From positions 124,001 through 188,000 of the forward strand of contig CAMZAE010000001.1 of the NCBI GenBank assembly GCA_947304115.1: a stretch of 64,000 nucleotides of DNA, given 5' to 3'. The notes beneath the pieces are model-generated. The model was not told the origin of the DNA. It was given only the letters and a program-made list of their open reading frames with translations, and did not search any database. Below are positions 18,772 through 28,756 of the stretch, piece by piece. The DNA comes from an uncultured Prevotellaceae bacterium. GTDB lineage: Bacteria; Bacteroidota; Bacteroidia; Bacteroidales; Bacteroidaceae. The stretch's first letter is position 1. The number at the start of each line of letters is the position of its first letter. A program made the translations under genes and the position numbers.

Positions 18772-21138
18772 ATGAACGCAAGACTTTCTCTACTGTTGCT
18801 TTTTTCTCCCACCCTACTCCTTGCCAACGAAATGGACACCCTCTCCGTCCACAACCTGGACGAGGTGGTCATTGTTAGCACACCAAAAGAGCACGCCTCT
18901 CTCCGCGAGCAACCCCAGTCGTCCACATCAATCGGCACCACACAATTGCAGCAGAAAGGTATCAACAACATCAAAGACCTGACAGCCCACATCCCTGGTC
19001 TCTTCATCCCCAACTACGGCAGCCGCCTGACAAGCAGCATATACCTTCGAGGCGTGGGCAGCCGCATCGGAACGCCTGCCATCGGCATGTACGTCGATGA
19101 CATTCCCTTGGCAAACATGAGCAGTATGGACCAGGACCTCAGCGACGCCGACCGTATCGACGTGCTGCGAGGCCCGCAAGGGACGCTCTACGGGCGTAAC
19201 ACCATAGGCGGACTCATTCGCGTCTATACGAAGAACCCTATGAACTATCAGGGCACGGACATCATGCTTGGTGGTGCTACATATAATAATTATCGCGCGC
19301 GCGTGACACATTATCATCGTCCGGCAGACAAATTCGCTTTCAGTGCAGGCGTCAGCTACGAACACCTTGGTGGTTTCTACAAGAACCAAGCCCTCGGAGG
19401 GCATCATGCCGACAAGGGCGACGACCTGGCAGCCCGTTGGAGGGGCATCTTCATCCCGTCAGACAAAGTCCGCCTCGACCTCTCTGCCCGCTACCAATGG
19501 ACAAAGCAAGGCGCCTATCCATACGCCGCCAAAGAGGGCGGCGATGCAGGCGAAGTGGCTTATAACCGCGCTTCCCACTATCGCCGGAACCTGCTCTCCG
19601 TCGGTCTCAACGCAGAGCACGACCTTGGCCGCATCATGATGACCAGCACAACAGGCTTCCAATTCCTCAAGGACGACATGCTCATGGACCAGGACTTCTC
19701 GCGCCAAGACCTCTACACGCTCCAGCAGAAGCAGAACAGCAAGAGCGTCAGCGAAGAGATAGCCGTGAAGTCAAAAGGGGACAAGCGCTGGAAGTGGACA
19801 AGCGGTGTCAACTTCCAGTACCAATGGCTTAACACCAATGCGCCCGTCACTTTCTATCAGGAAGGCGTTGACTGGCTCTCAGAAACCATCAACGGCGATC
19901 TGCCAGACCTCACCGCCCAAGGCATGGGACCGATGTCCATCACACTGAACAACAACACGCTGTCTATGGGCGGAACCTTCGACACGCCTACCCTCAACTT
20001 CGGTCTCTTCCATCAGTCAACCATAGAGATTGTCAAGAACCTCTCCCTGACAGCCGGTGTGCGATTGGACGACGAGCATCACAAAATGGTGTACGACGCA
20101 CCGGGCAATGTTGACTTCAACTTCGCCATCAACAGCGCCAGGCCACAAAACACCGTCATGCTCAACGACCTCAACATCACGCCTTCCTTTCACGGCAAGA
20201 CAAGCAATCACCATTGGCACGTGCTGCCAAAGGTTTCACTGAAGTACGACTTTGGGGAGACTGGCAACATCTATGCTTCCGTGAGTCGCGGCTACCGTTC
20301 TGGAGGTTACAACGTGCAGATGTTCAGCGACCTGCTGAAAAAAGAGATGCGTCGCCAGATGATGAGTGCCATTGATGCCGGAACGGAAGCCTACCTGAAC
20401 AATCTTTTTGCAAACAATCCCCGCATCCCCGCAGGACATGTCGATATGATTATGGGACGCATTCGCAGCAATATGCCTACAATCGAATCACCCGACGTGG
20501 CACAAGATGCCTACTACAAACCCGAGACAGCATGGAACTACGAGATAGGCACACACCTCAACCTCTTCGATGGCAAGCTCAAGGCCGACCTCGCCGCCTA
20601 TTGGATTGAGACACGCGACCTCCAGCTCAGCCAAATGTCGGAGAGCGGCATGGGACGTGTCACGGTCAATGCAGACAAGAGTCGAAGCATCGGCATGGAG
20701 GCATCGCTGACAGCTTCCCTCACCAACGAACTCTCCATCAATGCGGGTTATGGCTACACCCACGCCACACTCAGGCATTCTGGCAACAACGAGCACCCTT
20801 CCGACTACTTGGTTCCCTTTACTCCAGAGCACACGATGTCTTTGGGAGTGTTACATGTCTGGCAAACCAGCGGCTGGGCACAGCACATCAGTCTCTACAC
20901 TGGGTATAAAGGCACCGGACGCATCTACTGGACTCGCGAGAACGACCTCTCACAGCCTTTCTATGCTATGCTCGACGCAAAGCTTACAGTAACACACGAC
21001 AATCTTGAGCTTGCATTTTGGGGCAACAACCTGACCAAAACACGCTACGACGCCTTCTGCTTCGTAACGCGCAACCAAGTCTTCGCACAAAAGGGCACTC
21101 CCCTACAAGTCGGCCTCGACTTAAGGTTGAAATTGTAA
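18772..21138 (+). CDS. TonB-dependent outer-membrane receptor
   Basis: Plug domain (LREQPQSSTSIGTTQLQQKGINNIKDLTAHIPGLFIPNYG), DRIDVLRGPQGTLYGRNTIGGLI, C-terminal beta-barrel. Confidence 0.95.
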   Translation: MNARLSLLLLFSPTLLLANEMDTLSVHNLDEVVIVSTPKEHASLREQPQSSTSIGTTQLQQKGINNIKDLTAHIPGLFIPNYGSRLTSSIYLRGVGSRIGTPAIGMYVDDIPLANMSSMDQDLSDADRIDVLRGPQGTLYGRNTIGGLIRVYTKNPMNYQGTDIMLGGATYNNYRARVTHYHRPADKFAFSAGVSYEHLGGFYKNQALGGHHADKGDDLAARWRGIFIPSDKVRLDLSARYQWTKQGAYPYAAKEGGDAGEVAYNRASHYRRNLLSVGLNAEHDLGRIMMTSTTGFQFLKDDMLMDQDFSRQDLYTLQQKQNSKSVSEEIAVKSKGDKRWKWTSGVNFQYQWLNTNAPVTFYQEGVDWLSETINGDLPDLTAQGMGPMSITLNNNTLSMGGTFDTPTLNFGLFHQSTIEIVKNLSLTAGVRLDDEHHKMVYDAPGNVDFNFAINSARPQNTVMLNDLNITPSFHGKTSNHHWHVLPKVSLKYDFGETGNIYASVSRGYRSGGYNVQMFSDLLKKEMRRQMMSAIDAGTEAYLNNLFANNPRIPAGHVDMIMGRIRSNMPTIESPDVAQDAYYKPETAWNYEIGTHLNLFDGKLKADLAAYWIETRDLQLSQMSESGMGRVTVNADKSRSIGMEASLTASLTNELSINAGYGYTHATLRHSGNNEHPSDYLVPFTPEHTMSLGVLHVWQTSGWAQHISLYTGYKGTGRIYWTRENDLSQPFYAMLDAKLTVTHDNLELAFWGNNLTKTRYDAFCFVTRNQVFAQKGTPLQVGLDLRLKL

Positions 21139-21140
21139 AA

Positions 21141-21190
21141 GGATTAGGGATTAAGGATTAAGGATTAGGGATTAAGGATTAGGGATTAAG
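21141..21190. repeat. Heptamer-like tandem repeat GGATTAA/GGATTAGG
   Basis: ggattagggattaaggattaaggattagggattaaggattagggattaag; overlaps 3' end and stop of the fimbrial gene. Confidence 0.85.
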
Positions 21191-22105
21191 ATTTATTATG
21201 TCTGCCCACTTCGTGTCCCAATAAAGGTTGATGCCTGTATCGTAAGCTTCAACGTCTGAGGAGGATGACTCCTCGAAGAATCTTCCCTGCCACTGCGTCA
21301 AGACATTGATGCGAAGCGGCACATCCCTAAATCGCCTCTCATAAAGCACTTTGTCTCCCTGCCCAAGAGCCTGAACGGTATAGTTGCCAGCAGACTGTTC
21401 CTCGAGCAGGAAAAGGTACGAAGTGAACATTCCTGGCTTGCCTACGCTGTCAGCAGGAACGACAATCTCTGAAGTCCTGCCCTGGTTCTGCGGCGTGAAT
21501 CCTGTTGTTGCGTCCAAGACAGTACCGCCCACGGAGCTGCTGAAACGCATCTTCTTGAGTTCGGAAGGAATAGCATCCTCTGTCTCTATACGGAAAGCGG
21601 TAACGACATGCCGAAGCGTAATCTGCTGGTCGGGGTTGGTATTCTTGTCGAGTGTAAAGCCATTGCAATAAAGGAACGTATTGGGCACATAGTTATCTTC
21701 CCATGAGATATGGTTGAGCGAGGCAATTTCGCATTCTCTGGAGCCATTGAACCCAAGAGCAAGTATGCGATATTGACCATAAGGCAGCGTCACAGAGAAC
21801 TTTGGATAGACATCGTTTTGTTTCGTATAATCCTTTTGATCATGTCGTACAAAACAAACCTGCTCGCCAGTTTCCTCATCATAGACAGCAACCAACAGAT
21901 GAGCCAACGTTGCAGGATGGTCACTTGGTACGGCTCTGCTCATTGCCGATGTCGCGAGGTCGTCAAAGCTGATTTGTTTATAGTTGCTGACAGAGAAGGT
22001 GACAGTGCATTGTCCTTCGGGGTTGGCTGTGCCGTCAAGCCCTGACTGGCATGACATTAACAGGCTGACACAAAGGAGTATGCAATAACAACAATATTTA
22101 TTCAT
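21179..22105 (-). CDS. FimB/Mfa2-family fimbrial subunit lipoprotein
   Basis: MNKYCCYCILLCVSLLMSCQ lipobox, LAHLLVAVYDEETGEQV, LPYGQYRILALGFN. Confidence 0.8.
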   Translation of the reverse strand: MNKYCCYCILLCVSLLMSCQSGLDGTANPEGQCTVTFSVSNYKQISFDDLATSAMSRAVPSDHPATLAHLLVAVYDEETGEQVCFVRHDQKDYTKQNDVYPKFSVTLPYGQYRILALGFNGSRECEIASLNHISWEDNYVPNTFLYCNGFTLDKNTNPDQQITLRHVVTAFRIETEDAIPSELKKMRFSSSVGGTVLDATTGFTPQNQGRTSEIVVPADSVGKPGMFTSYLFLLEEQSAGNYTVQALGQGDKVLYERRFRDVPLRINVLTQWQGRFFEESSSSDVEAYDTGINLYWDTKWADIINLNP

Positions 22106-22253
22106 GCGTCTTAGGGGAATTATCTCGGTTTTGTCGTTTCTGTATGCAAAGTTACACTTATTCTCCCAACCTTGCAAGAGAAAGGCATTTTTATATTAGG
22201 AGAAATCGCTCGCCTCGTTAAGAGAATCCCCCTCCCGCCAAATGAGTTCTTCA

Positions 22254-22334
22254 TTTTACGACGTAAATTGTACAAATTACGACGTGAATTGTACGTTTTA
22301 CGTCGTGAAATATACAATTCACGTCGTAAAACAA
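22254..22334. repeat. 21-bp-period array with two direct and two inverted units
   Basis: ACGACGT at 22258 and 22279; ACGTCGT at 22300 and 22321; exactly 21 bp apart. Confidence 0.85.
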
Positions 22335-22411
22335 ACTTCTCTGGCAATCGCAAACGGTTTCTCCTGCTATTATTTTTCTTTTCTCCGTGTCCTCTTTTCA
22401 TTTTTTTGTCG

Positions 22412-22419
22412 TATCTTTG
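22412..22419 (+). promoter_or_regulatory. Bacteroidetes-type -7 box TATCTTTG
   Basis: tttttttgtcgTATCTTTGcag. Confidence 0.55.
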
Positions 22420-22437
22420 CAGAAAGAATAACACGGC

Positions 22438-22584
22438 ATGGATTTCACTATGATGATACTGCTTGCTTGGGGCGTATTCCTCTGTCTTGTCTATGTGTTG
22501 CTGTGGGGCGACACGTTCTACTACAGGTACAACCTGCCCAAGGTCTGCAAAAAGGTTCTGGATGCTTTTACGGAAGAGGAATAG
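22438..22584 (+). CDS. 48-aa small membrane protein
   Basis: MDFTMMILLAWGVFLCLVYVLLWGDTFYYRYNLPKVCKKVLDAFTEEE; promoter box 19 bp upstream; below the ORF-track length cutoff. Confidence 0.5.
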   Translation: MDFTMMILLAWGVFLCLVYVLLWGDTFYYRYNLPKVCKKVLDAFTEEE

Positions 22585-22585
22585 C

Positions 22586-23113
22586 ATGGCACTGATTTGT
22601 CTGCTGCTTGCCTGTTGTCAGAAGATTGACCTGACCGCAGAGCCGGAGGACACTGGTGTGGCAGACGATTCGGAGAAACCTGTCGCAATTGTCGGCACGG
22701 GAGAAGGCACTGCGGAGTGTCCCTACACAGTGACGGACATAAGCTCCCTGTCTCTCTCCGAGACCGAAGAGGTTTGGGTGATAGGCTATATGGTGGGGAC
22801 TGCGCCACGCTCGCTGAACAATGCTGTCTTTACTGCCGATGCCGGGAACCAATCCAACATTCTGCTCTCCTCTGACTCCCTTTGCTCCGACATTGACAAT
22901 TGTATTCCTGTGGAGCTTCATACAACCAAGCTAAAAGACAGCTTTTCTGTGCCTGCCAACAATGAGCACTTCCGCAAGTGCCTGGTCGTGAAAGGCATTC
23001 CCAAGACGTATCTGTACAAAAATGGCCTGCGGAACGTATCCGCAGGCCACTGGCTGGATGGCTTCGACATTTCTTCCGTCGCGCCAACGATATGGGGATC
23101 TATTACTTTGTAG
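22586..23113 (+). CDS. Lipoprotein, DUF6359-like
   Basis: MALICLLLACCQ signal; GTAECPYTVTDI...EEVWVIGYMVGTA; start immediately follows the small ORF. Confidence 0.6.
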   Translation: MALICLLLACCQKIDLTAEPEDTGVADDSEKPVAIVGTGEGTAECPYTVTDISSLSLSETEEVWVIGYMVGTAPRSLNNAVFTADAGNQSNILLSSDSLCSDIDNCIPVELHTTKLKDSFSVPANNEHFRKCLVVKGIPKTYLYKNGLRNVSAGHWLDGFDISSVAPTIWGSITL

Positions 23114-23921
23114 CAAGCACGACAATTGCAAGCACGGAGGAGACAACGCCCAGGATGGCAGAGCCTGCCCCCAGGAAGGTGTAGAAGGCACTGCTCTTGA
23201 TACTCTGGCTCTTGTTAGGCTCTATGTAAATCATATCGTTCTGCTGCACGTAATAGGCTGGGCTTGAGAAGATGTCACAATCGGTGAGGTCTAAGGAGTA
23301 TTTCTTGCGCTCACCGTTCTCTTCCCGATAAAGTGAAACCTTCTTGCGCAGACCTGTGTCAGCAATATCACCGCAACGGGCAAGGACATCAACAATGGTA
23401 TTGCGCTCGCTCGTCAGTTCAACGACACTCGGGTTCTTCACTGCACCAAGCACAGACACTCTGCCATTGAGCAGGCGGACAGACACCTCCGGATCCTTTA
23501 TGAGGTTGGCGTCAATGATGCTCTGCTCGATGAGACGGGCAGCTTCGTCCGACGTGCGGCCGCCCACTTTAATCGGCCCGACGGCAGGCAGCGTGATAAT
23601 GCCTTCGGTGCTGACAGTATAGCCATACGCATTGTTCATCGAGCTGCCGGACGTGACACTTGACTGGTTTGCACCTCCTCCAGAAGAACCCATCACGACA
23701 TCCTGGGCAAAGATGGAAAGCAGTTCAGGCTCGCTGCAAGTGACTTTGACAAGCACCTGGTCGGCAGGTTTCAGGCGCATCTCATACTGTTGCATGATTT
23801 GCTGCGTCTGTTTGAACAGTTCGTCAGAATCCTGGAAATAGACAATCTTCTTAGTTGACACACAGCTCGACATCATCAGCACGGCTAACAGTGCGAGCAG
23901 AAGGGATGTTGACTTTTTCAT
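23103..23921 (-). CDS. Polysaccharide biosynthesis/export (Wza-like) lipoprotein
   Basis: LMMSSCVSTKKIVYFQD, poly-export signature LKPADQVLVKV, SLBB-like VSVLGAVKNPSVVEL. Confidence 0.9.
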   Translation of the reverse strand: MKKSTSLLLALLAVLMMSSCVSTKKIVYFQDSDELFKQTQQIMQQYEMRLKPADQVLVKVTCSEPELLSIFAQDVVMGSSGGGANQSSVTSGSSMNNAYGYTVSTEGIITLPAVGPIKVGGRTSDEAARLIEQSIIDANLIKDPEVSVRLLNGRVSVLGAVKNPSVVELTSERNTIVDVLARCGDIADTGLRKKVSLYREENGERKKYSLDLTDCDIFSSPAYYVQQNDMIYIEPNKSQSIKSSAFYTFLGAGSAILGVVSSVLAIVVLATK

Positions 23922-24018
23922 TTGTTTCCTTGTTTTTTTTTCTGCGCAAAGGTACGTTTTTTTCTCTTATCTGCAAAAAATCTTAACCCTTAATCCTTCA
24001 TTCTTCATTATATTTTTG

Positions 24019-24026
24019 TACCTTTG
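24019..24026 (+). promoter_or_regulatory. Bacteroidetes-type -7 box TACCTTTG
   Basis: tatttttgTACCTTTGtcc upstream of 24058 gene. Confidence 0.55.
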
Positions 24027-24057
24027 TCCCAAGAAAAGCCAAAGAACAAACAAAGAT

Positions 24058-24477
24058 ATGACCATAGCTGTTGACTTTGACGGTACAATCGTCGAGCACC
24101 GATACCCTGAAATCGGGCGGGAACTGCCTTTTGCCACACAGACCTTGAGAATGCTCATCGAAGACCGCCACAAGCTCATTCTCTGGAGCGTCCGCGAAGG
24201 CCAATTGTTAGAAGATGCAGTGGAATGGTGTCGTCAGCGCGGCGTGGAATTCTATGCCATCAACAAGGATTTCCCAGAAGAGGACATAAACAAGAACCAA
24301 AGCTTCAGCCGCAAGCTCAAGGCTGATGTCTGGATTGACGACCGCAACATCGGCGGCCTGCCCGACTGGGGAACCATCTACCAGATGATTACCGAGCGGA
24401 AGACCTACGAACAAGTGCTCATGGAGCGTATGGCGCTCAGCGAACCAAAGCCGCAAAAGAAGTGGTGGCAGTTCTGA
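24058..24477 (+). CDS. HAD-like hydrolase
   Basis: MTIAVDFDGTIVEHRYPEIG, ILWSVREGQLLEDAVEWC, ADVWIDDRNIGG. Confidence 0.85.
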   Translation: MTIAVDFDGTIVEHRYPEIGRELPFATQTLRMLIEDRHKLILWSVREGQLLEDAVEWCRQRGVEFYAINKDFPEEDINKNQSFSRKLKADVWIDDRNIGGLPDWGTIYQMITERKTYEQVLMERMALSEPKPQKKWWQF

Positions 24478-24547
24478 AAGAATGAGAAAAATGAGAAAAT
24501 GAAGCGAAAAAAAACCTTTCATTCCTTCATTCTTTCATTTTTTCATT
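24477..24547. repeat. Low-complexity inverted word repeat (aatgaga/tcattc), likely terminator region
   Basis: aaagaatgagaaaaatgagaaaatgaag vs cttcattctttcattttttcattg. Confidence 0.6.
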
Positions 24548-24589
24548 GTATTTTTGCAGTGCAAACAATAAAAACGACATACTACTACT

Positions 24590-24757
24590 ATGAATTTGAA
24601 ACAGAATTTAGGCATCCTCCTCATTGTGCTGGGCGCACTGATGCTCATCATCAGCTATTTTGCTGACCTGACGGACTACAACTTCTATAACATCGGCGCA
24701 CTGATCATCATCATTGCAGGTCTTGTGACGCACATTGTTATGACGAAGCGGTCATAG
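24590..24757 (+). CDS. 55-aa two-TM small membrane protein
   Basis: MNLKQNLGILLIVLGALMLIISYFADLTDYNFYNIGALIIIIAGLVTHIVMTKRS; TATTTTTG box at 24549. Confidence 0.7.
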   Translation: MNLKQNLGILLIVLGALMLIISYFADLTDYNFYNIGALIIIIAGLVTHIVMTKRS

Positions 24758-24793
24758 CCCCCTGTTTCCTTATTTGTTACAACCTTCGTAGCC

Positions 24794-25441
24794 ATGAGAC
24801 TCTTACGCTTTACTATGGCTCTCTTTGTCGTACTCTGCCTTGGCCCCAGTGCCTGGGGACAGTTCGATGACGACTATGCAGTGGAGGAATGGACATTGGA
24901 CGATTTTGAGGAGGAGGCTCCGAAGCCACAGCACAAGGAATACAAGAACGCTCTTTACTTGCAGTACTCGCCCTCGCGCTACAAAGTAGGCGACAACAGC
25001 CGCCTGCGCTTCAACGAAATCCTGCTGGGCTACAGCCGCATCATGCAGGTTGTGGAAGACACGCCCTACTTCGTGGAAGCCGGAGCCAGCGTCAAGTTCT
25101 CATGGACAAAATGCGAGGCAGATGCCCGCGCCCTCACGTTCCGCGTCCCTGTCAACGTCCTCTATAAAATTTATCTCTCGAAGAAGAAGGACTATGCCAT
25201 TGCCCCCTTTGCCGGTGCCTCCGTCCGCGCTATCGCTGTGGCCCGCGACTACTCTGGCAACCAGAACACCAACCTCCTGTGTGACGGCGGTTGGAAGAGT
25301 TTCCAAGTTGCATGGCAGGCTGGTGTGCGCTTCTATCTAAACCGTTATTTCCTCGGCATCAGCTATTCGCGCGATTTCCGCGACTCAAGCAAATACCCAG
25401 GTGTGCGCGAGTGCGGCGTACATTTAGGCTATTGTTTCTGA
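24794..25441 (+). CDS. Outer-membrane beta-barrel family protein
   Basis: Signal peptide, alternating beta-strand pattern ending in aromatic residue (HLGYCF). Confidence 0.6.
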   Translation: MRLLRFTMALFVVLCLGPSAWGQFDDDYAVEEWTLDDFEEEAPKPQHKEYKNALYLQYSPSRYKVGDNSRLRFNEILLGYSRIMQVVEDTPYFVEAGASVKFSWTKCEADARALTFRVPVNVLYKIYLSKKKDYAIAPFAGASVRAIAVARDYSGNQNTNLLCDGGWKSFQVAWQAGVRFYLNRYFLGISYSRDFRDSSKYPGVRECGVHLGYCF

Positions 25442-25459
25442 ACCCGTTTTAAGCTGGAA

Positions 25460-25669
25460 CTACCTTTGCTTGCGGCGTGCCAACGGATCGCCGCAATTGC
25501 TGTCTCCCATATTTTGCTCCATCTCCGGAACAATCTCAAATATCTTGCCGTCCCGACATACAACAAGGCTCTGCCGCGCAGCACCTGCACGCTGCAAGAG
25601 GCGAAGCTGGGCACGACGCACGCCTTCATCTATCAGACGCTGCATCTCAAGTATCTCTTTTTCCTTCAT
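25460..25669 (-). CDS. Small hypothetical protein, downstream partner of zeta-toxin-like gene
   Basis: 69 aa; 4-nt overlap with the upstream zeta-like gene. Confidence 0.55.
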   Translation of the reverse strand: MKEKEILEMQRLIDEGVRRAQLRLLQRAGAARQSLVVCRDGKIFEIVPEMEQNMGDSNCGDPLARRKQR

Positions 25670-26274
25670 GCCTTTTCGCCCTCCTCCGGCTTGTTGTATT
25701 TGTCCTGAAGCATTCGGAATGCCTTCTCATCATAAACCACAACCTTGTCTCCGCCAAGGCCGGACGCGATGTGAACTGCAGGACAGTCACTGTTGTCATA
25801 GAGCGACCAACTGTCAACAACAGGCATATATAGCTGGAACAGATTGCTCAAGCCAGCCTCGTAGCGACGAAGGATAACGTCGGTCGGTATGTTGTGTCCG
25901 CCCATTGCCACACGCTTTGCCACACGAGCCACAGCCTGTTCAGGAGTGCTCAGCAGAAAGAAAAGCAGCGTCACAAAATAGCCGCGCTTCTGGGCTTGCC
26001 TGATCAGTTTCACGTATGACCGCGTAGCCAATGTCGTCTCGAAGGCAAAAGTCTCGCCCTCCTTCAGTAAATATATGACGCGGTCAATCATCAATCGGCC
26101 TGCTTGTATGGCCACCCCCTCTGGGTTGAAGGGAGAGAGGCCTGCTGCTATCTCGTCGGCATTGACGAATTCGCGGCAACCCAACATCTCGGGCAGAACG
26201 GTGAACGAGGCAGTTGTCTTGCCCGCCCCATTGCAGCCAGCAATGATGTATAGGTTCATTTTCTTTTTTTCCAT
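25666..26274 (-). CDS. Zeta-toxin-like P-loop NTPase
   Basis: LYIIAGCNGAGKTTASFTVLP, EFVNADEIAAGLSPFNPE, FAFETTLATRSY. Confidence 0.85.
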   Translation of the reverse strand: MEKKKMNLYIIAGCNGAGKTTASFTVLPEMLGCREFVNADEIAAGLSPFNPEGVAIQAGRLMIDRVIYLLKEGETFAFETTLATRSYVKLIRQAQKRGYFVTLLFFLLSTPEQAVARVAKRVAMGGHNIPTDVILRRYEAGLSNLFQLYMPVVDSWSLYDNSDCPAVHIASGLGGDKVVVYDEKAFRMLQDKYNKPEEGEKA

Positions 26275-26310
26275 ATCTTTACCTTTTAACGCTTTAACTT
26301 TTTAACTTTT

Positions 26311-27000
26311 TCACCTCTTCCCCTTTCCTTCAAGCAGGTCAGGGCGAAGTCGCTGCGTCCTTTCCAAACTCTGCTGCAATTCCCATTCCTTTATCAGACG
26401 CTCGTTGCCGGAAAGCAAAATCTCTGGCACCTTCCAACCTTTGTACTCGGCAGGACGTGTATAGACAGGAGCCGCCAACAGATTGTCCTGAAAGGAGTCG
26501 GACAGGGCACTCTGCTCATCACCAATGGCACCAGGAAGGACACGAACAATGGCATCTGCCATGACTGCCGCTGCCAACTCTCCGCCTGTCAAGACATAGT
26601 CGCCTATGCTCACTTCCTTGGTAATGAGATGCTCACGTATGCGGTAATCAATGCCTTTATAATGGCCGCAAAGGATAATGATGTTCTCGCAGAGAGAAAG
26701 GCTGTTGGCCATCGGCTGGTCGAACTGCTCACCATCTGGGGTAGTAAAAATGATTTGGTCGTAATGTCGCTCAGACGTCAAAGCCGAGATGCAGCGGTCG
26801 ATGGGTTCGCACTGCATGACCATTCCCGCAAAACCGCCAAAAGGATAGTCGTCCACGCGCCGCCACTTATCTAAAGTGTAGTCGCGAAGGTTGTGGATGT
26901 GTATTTCCGCCAAGCCCTTCCTTTGTGCTCTGCCGACGATGGACTCCTGCATGAAGCCCTGTATCAGCTCAGGCAATACGGTTATAATGTCTATTCGCAT
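26311..27000 (-). CDS. trmD: tRNA (guanine-N1)-methyltransferase
   Basis: [60 protein letters not shown]. Confidence 0.97.
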   Translation of the reverse strand: MRIDIITVLPELIQGFMQESIVGRAQRKGLAEIHIHNLRDYTLDKWRRVDDYPFGGFAGMVMQCEPIDRCISALTSERHYDQIIFTTPDGEQFDQPMANSLSLCENIIILCGHYKGIDYRIREHLITKEVSIGDYVLTGGELAAAVMADAIVRVLPGAIGDEQSALSDSFQDNLLAAPVYTRPAEYKGWKVPEILLSGNERLIKEWELQQSLERTQRLRPDLLEGKGKR

Positions 27001-27908
27001 ATACCTATAATCTCTTTTACACTCTTGAAGCTATGCTTCTCAAGGTATTCGTCAATGCCTTGAACCACCTTGACGCTAATGGTCGGATCAAGGAAATTGG
27101 CTGTTCCTATCTCTATCGCAGATGCTCCAGCCAGCAAGAACTCTATTGCATCCTTCGCGTTGCTGATGCCGCCAAGTCCGATGACAGGCACCTTAACCGC
27201 ACGAGCAACCTGATAGACCATGCGCAGGGCGACGGGCTTGATGCAAGGGCCGCTCAAGCCGCCTGTCCCGATACTTAATATACGCTTGCGCTTCTCTATG
27301 TCGATAGCCATGCCCATCAAGGTATTGATAAGGCTTACGGCATCGGCACCGGCATCCTGAACGGCAAGGGCAATATCGGTTATGCTTGTCACATTTGGCG
27401 AAAGCTTCACGATGAGTGTCTTCTTGTAAGCCTCGCGCACAGCCTTCACCACACTGGCAGCACCTTCGGTCGTTGTTCCGAAGGCCATGCCGCCGTGTTT
27501 GACGTTTGGACAGGAGATGTTGAGTTCTATTGCAGGAATGCAGTCGAGTTCATTGATTCGTGCCGCACATTCTGCATAGTCCTCTGGGCTGTTGCCGGAC
27601 ACATTTACAATCATATTGGTCTTGATGTCCTTTATCTGAGGATAGATATGCCGGCAGAAATAGTCCACGCCCTTGTTCTGAAGACCTACACAATTGAGCA
27701 TACCCTGTGCCGTCTCCGCCATTCTGGGATAAGGATTGCCTTCACGAGGCTCAAGCGTAGTGCCTTTGACAATGATGCCACCCAGTAGACTAAGGTCAAC
27801 AAAGTCTTGGTACTCCAACCCGTAGCCAAAGGTGCCGCTTGCCGTAAGAACTGGATTGGCAAGCCTCAGCCCTGCTATATCTACACACAAATCAGCCATA
27901 ATTTCCAC
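26991..27908 (-). CDS. pyrD: Dihydroorotate dehydrogenase, catalytic subunit (class 1B)
   Basis: [61 protein letters not shown]. Confidence 0.96.
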   Translation of the reverse strand: MEIMADLCVDIAGLRLANPVLTASGTFGYGLEYQDFVDLSLLGGIIVKGTTLEPREGNPYPRMAETAQGMLNCVGLQNKGVDYFCRHIYPQIKDIKTNMIVNVSGNSPEDYAECAARINELDCIPAIELNISCPNVKHGGMAFGTTTEGAASVVKAVREAYKKTLIVKLSPNVTSITDIALAVQDAGADAVSLINTLMGMAIDIEKRKRILSIGTGGLSGPCIKPVALRMVYQVARAVKVPVIGLGGISNAKDAIEFLLAGASAIEIGTANFLDPTISVKVVQGIDEYLEKHSFKSVKEIIGICE

Positions 27909-27911
27909 TCT

Positions 27912-28685
27912 TCACCATTTTAACTTTTCAACGCCGAAGACCGGCCCTTCCTTGCAGACACAGACGTTGCCGTCAAGCGTGTCTTCAACACAGCACAGGC
28001 AAGCACCCAGGCCGCAGGCCATCATGTTTTCCAAGCTCACCTCACACGGTATTCCCTTTGACTTTGCATAGGAAGCCATTGACATCATCATGGGCTTAGG
28101 CCCGCAAACTGCAATATTATCGAACTTCTCTTTCTGCAATATGCTGTGCTGCGTGACAAACCCCTTTTCGCCTTCCGAGCCGTCTTCTGTGGTGATATAT
28201 ACATCACCGCAGGCACGATAGGCGTCAAGCCTGAGCAAATCCGACTTGCTTCGTGCGCCAAGCAGGAACACAGGTCGGGCACCCTGCCTCTGCATTGCCT
28301 CTCCCATAAACAGGAGGGGAGCGATACCGACACCGCCGCCAACGAGCAGGAAACGCTGTTCCGGCGACAACGGCATGGTGAAGCCCTTGCCCAAAGGAAG
28401 AATAGCATTAAGCGTCGAACCAGGCTGTTTTTGCCAAAGTGAAGCGGTTCCTTTTCCTACCTTCTGCACGAGGAAGCAAACCTCATTCTTTTCATAATCA
28501 ACACTATGCAGGCTGATTGGGCGACGCAGGAAAGTCTCCTTACTGTCATCGATGCGAAGCTGTGCAAACTGCCCCGGGCGCATCTCCGGAAGAGGCCCTA
28601 CAGGATTCGTCGCAGCAAGCAAGACGTATCGCTCGCTCAACCGCTCGACAGAGGTGACTTGCAAGTCCAAAACGCACTTCATCAT
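27912..28685 (-). CDS. pyrK: Dihydroorotate dehydrogenase electron-transfer subunit
   Basis: FLLVGGGVGIAPLLFMGEAM, C-terminal Cys cluster CGLGACLCCVEDT; adjacent to pyrD; ORF open from 28721. Confidence 0.94.
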   Translation of the reverse strand: MMKCVLDLQVTSVERLSERYVLLAATNPVGPLPEMRPGQFAQLRIDDSKETFLRRPISLHSVDYEKNEVCFLVQKVGKGTASLWQKQPGSTLNAILPLGKGFTMPLSPEQRFLLVGGGVGIAPLLFMGEAMQRQGARPVFLLGARSKSDLLRLDAYRACGDVYITTEDGSEGEKGFVTQHSILQKEKFDNIAVCGPKPMMMSMASYAKSKGIPCEVSLENMMACGLGACLCCVEDTLDGNVCVCKEGPVFGVEKLKW

Positions 28686-28756
28686 ATACATTATTATATA
28701 TAACGCGATGCAAAGATACAAAAAAAACGGAACATACGTTTATGTTCCGGCACTTT

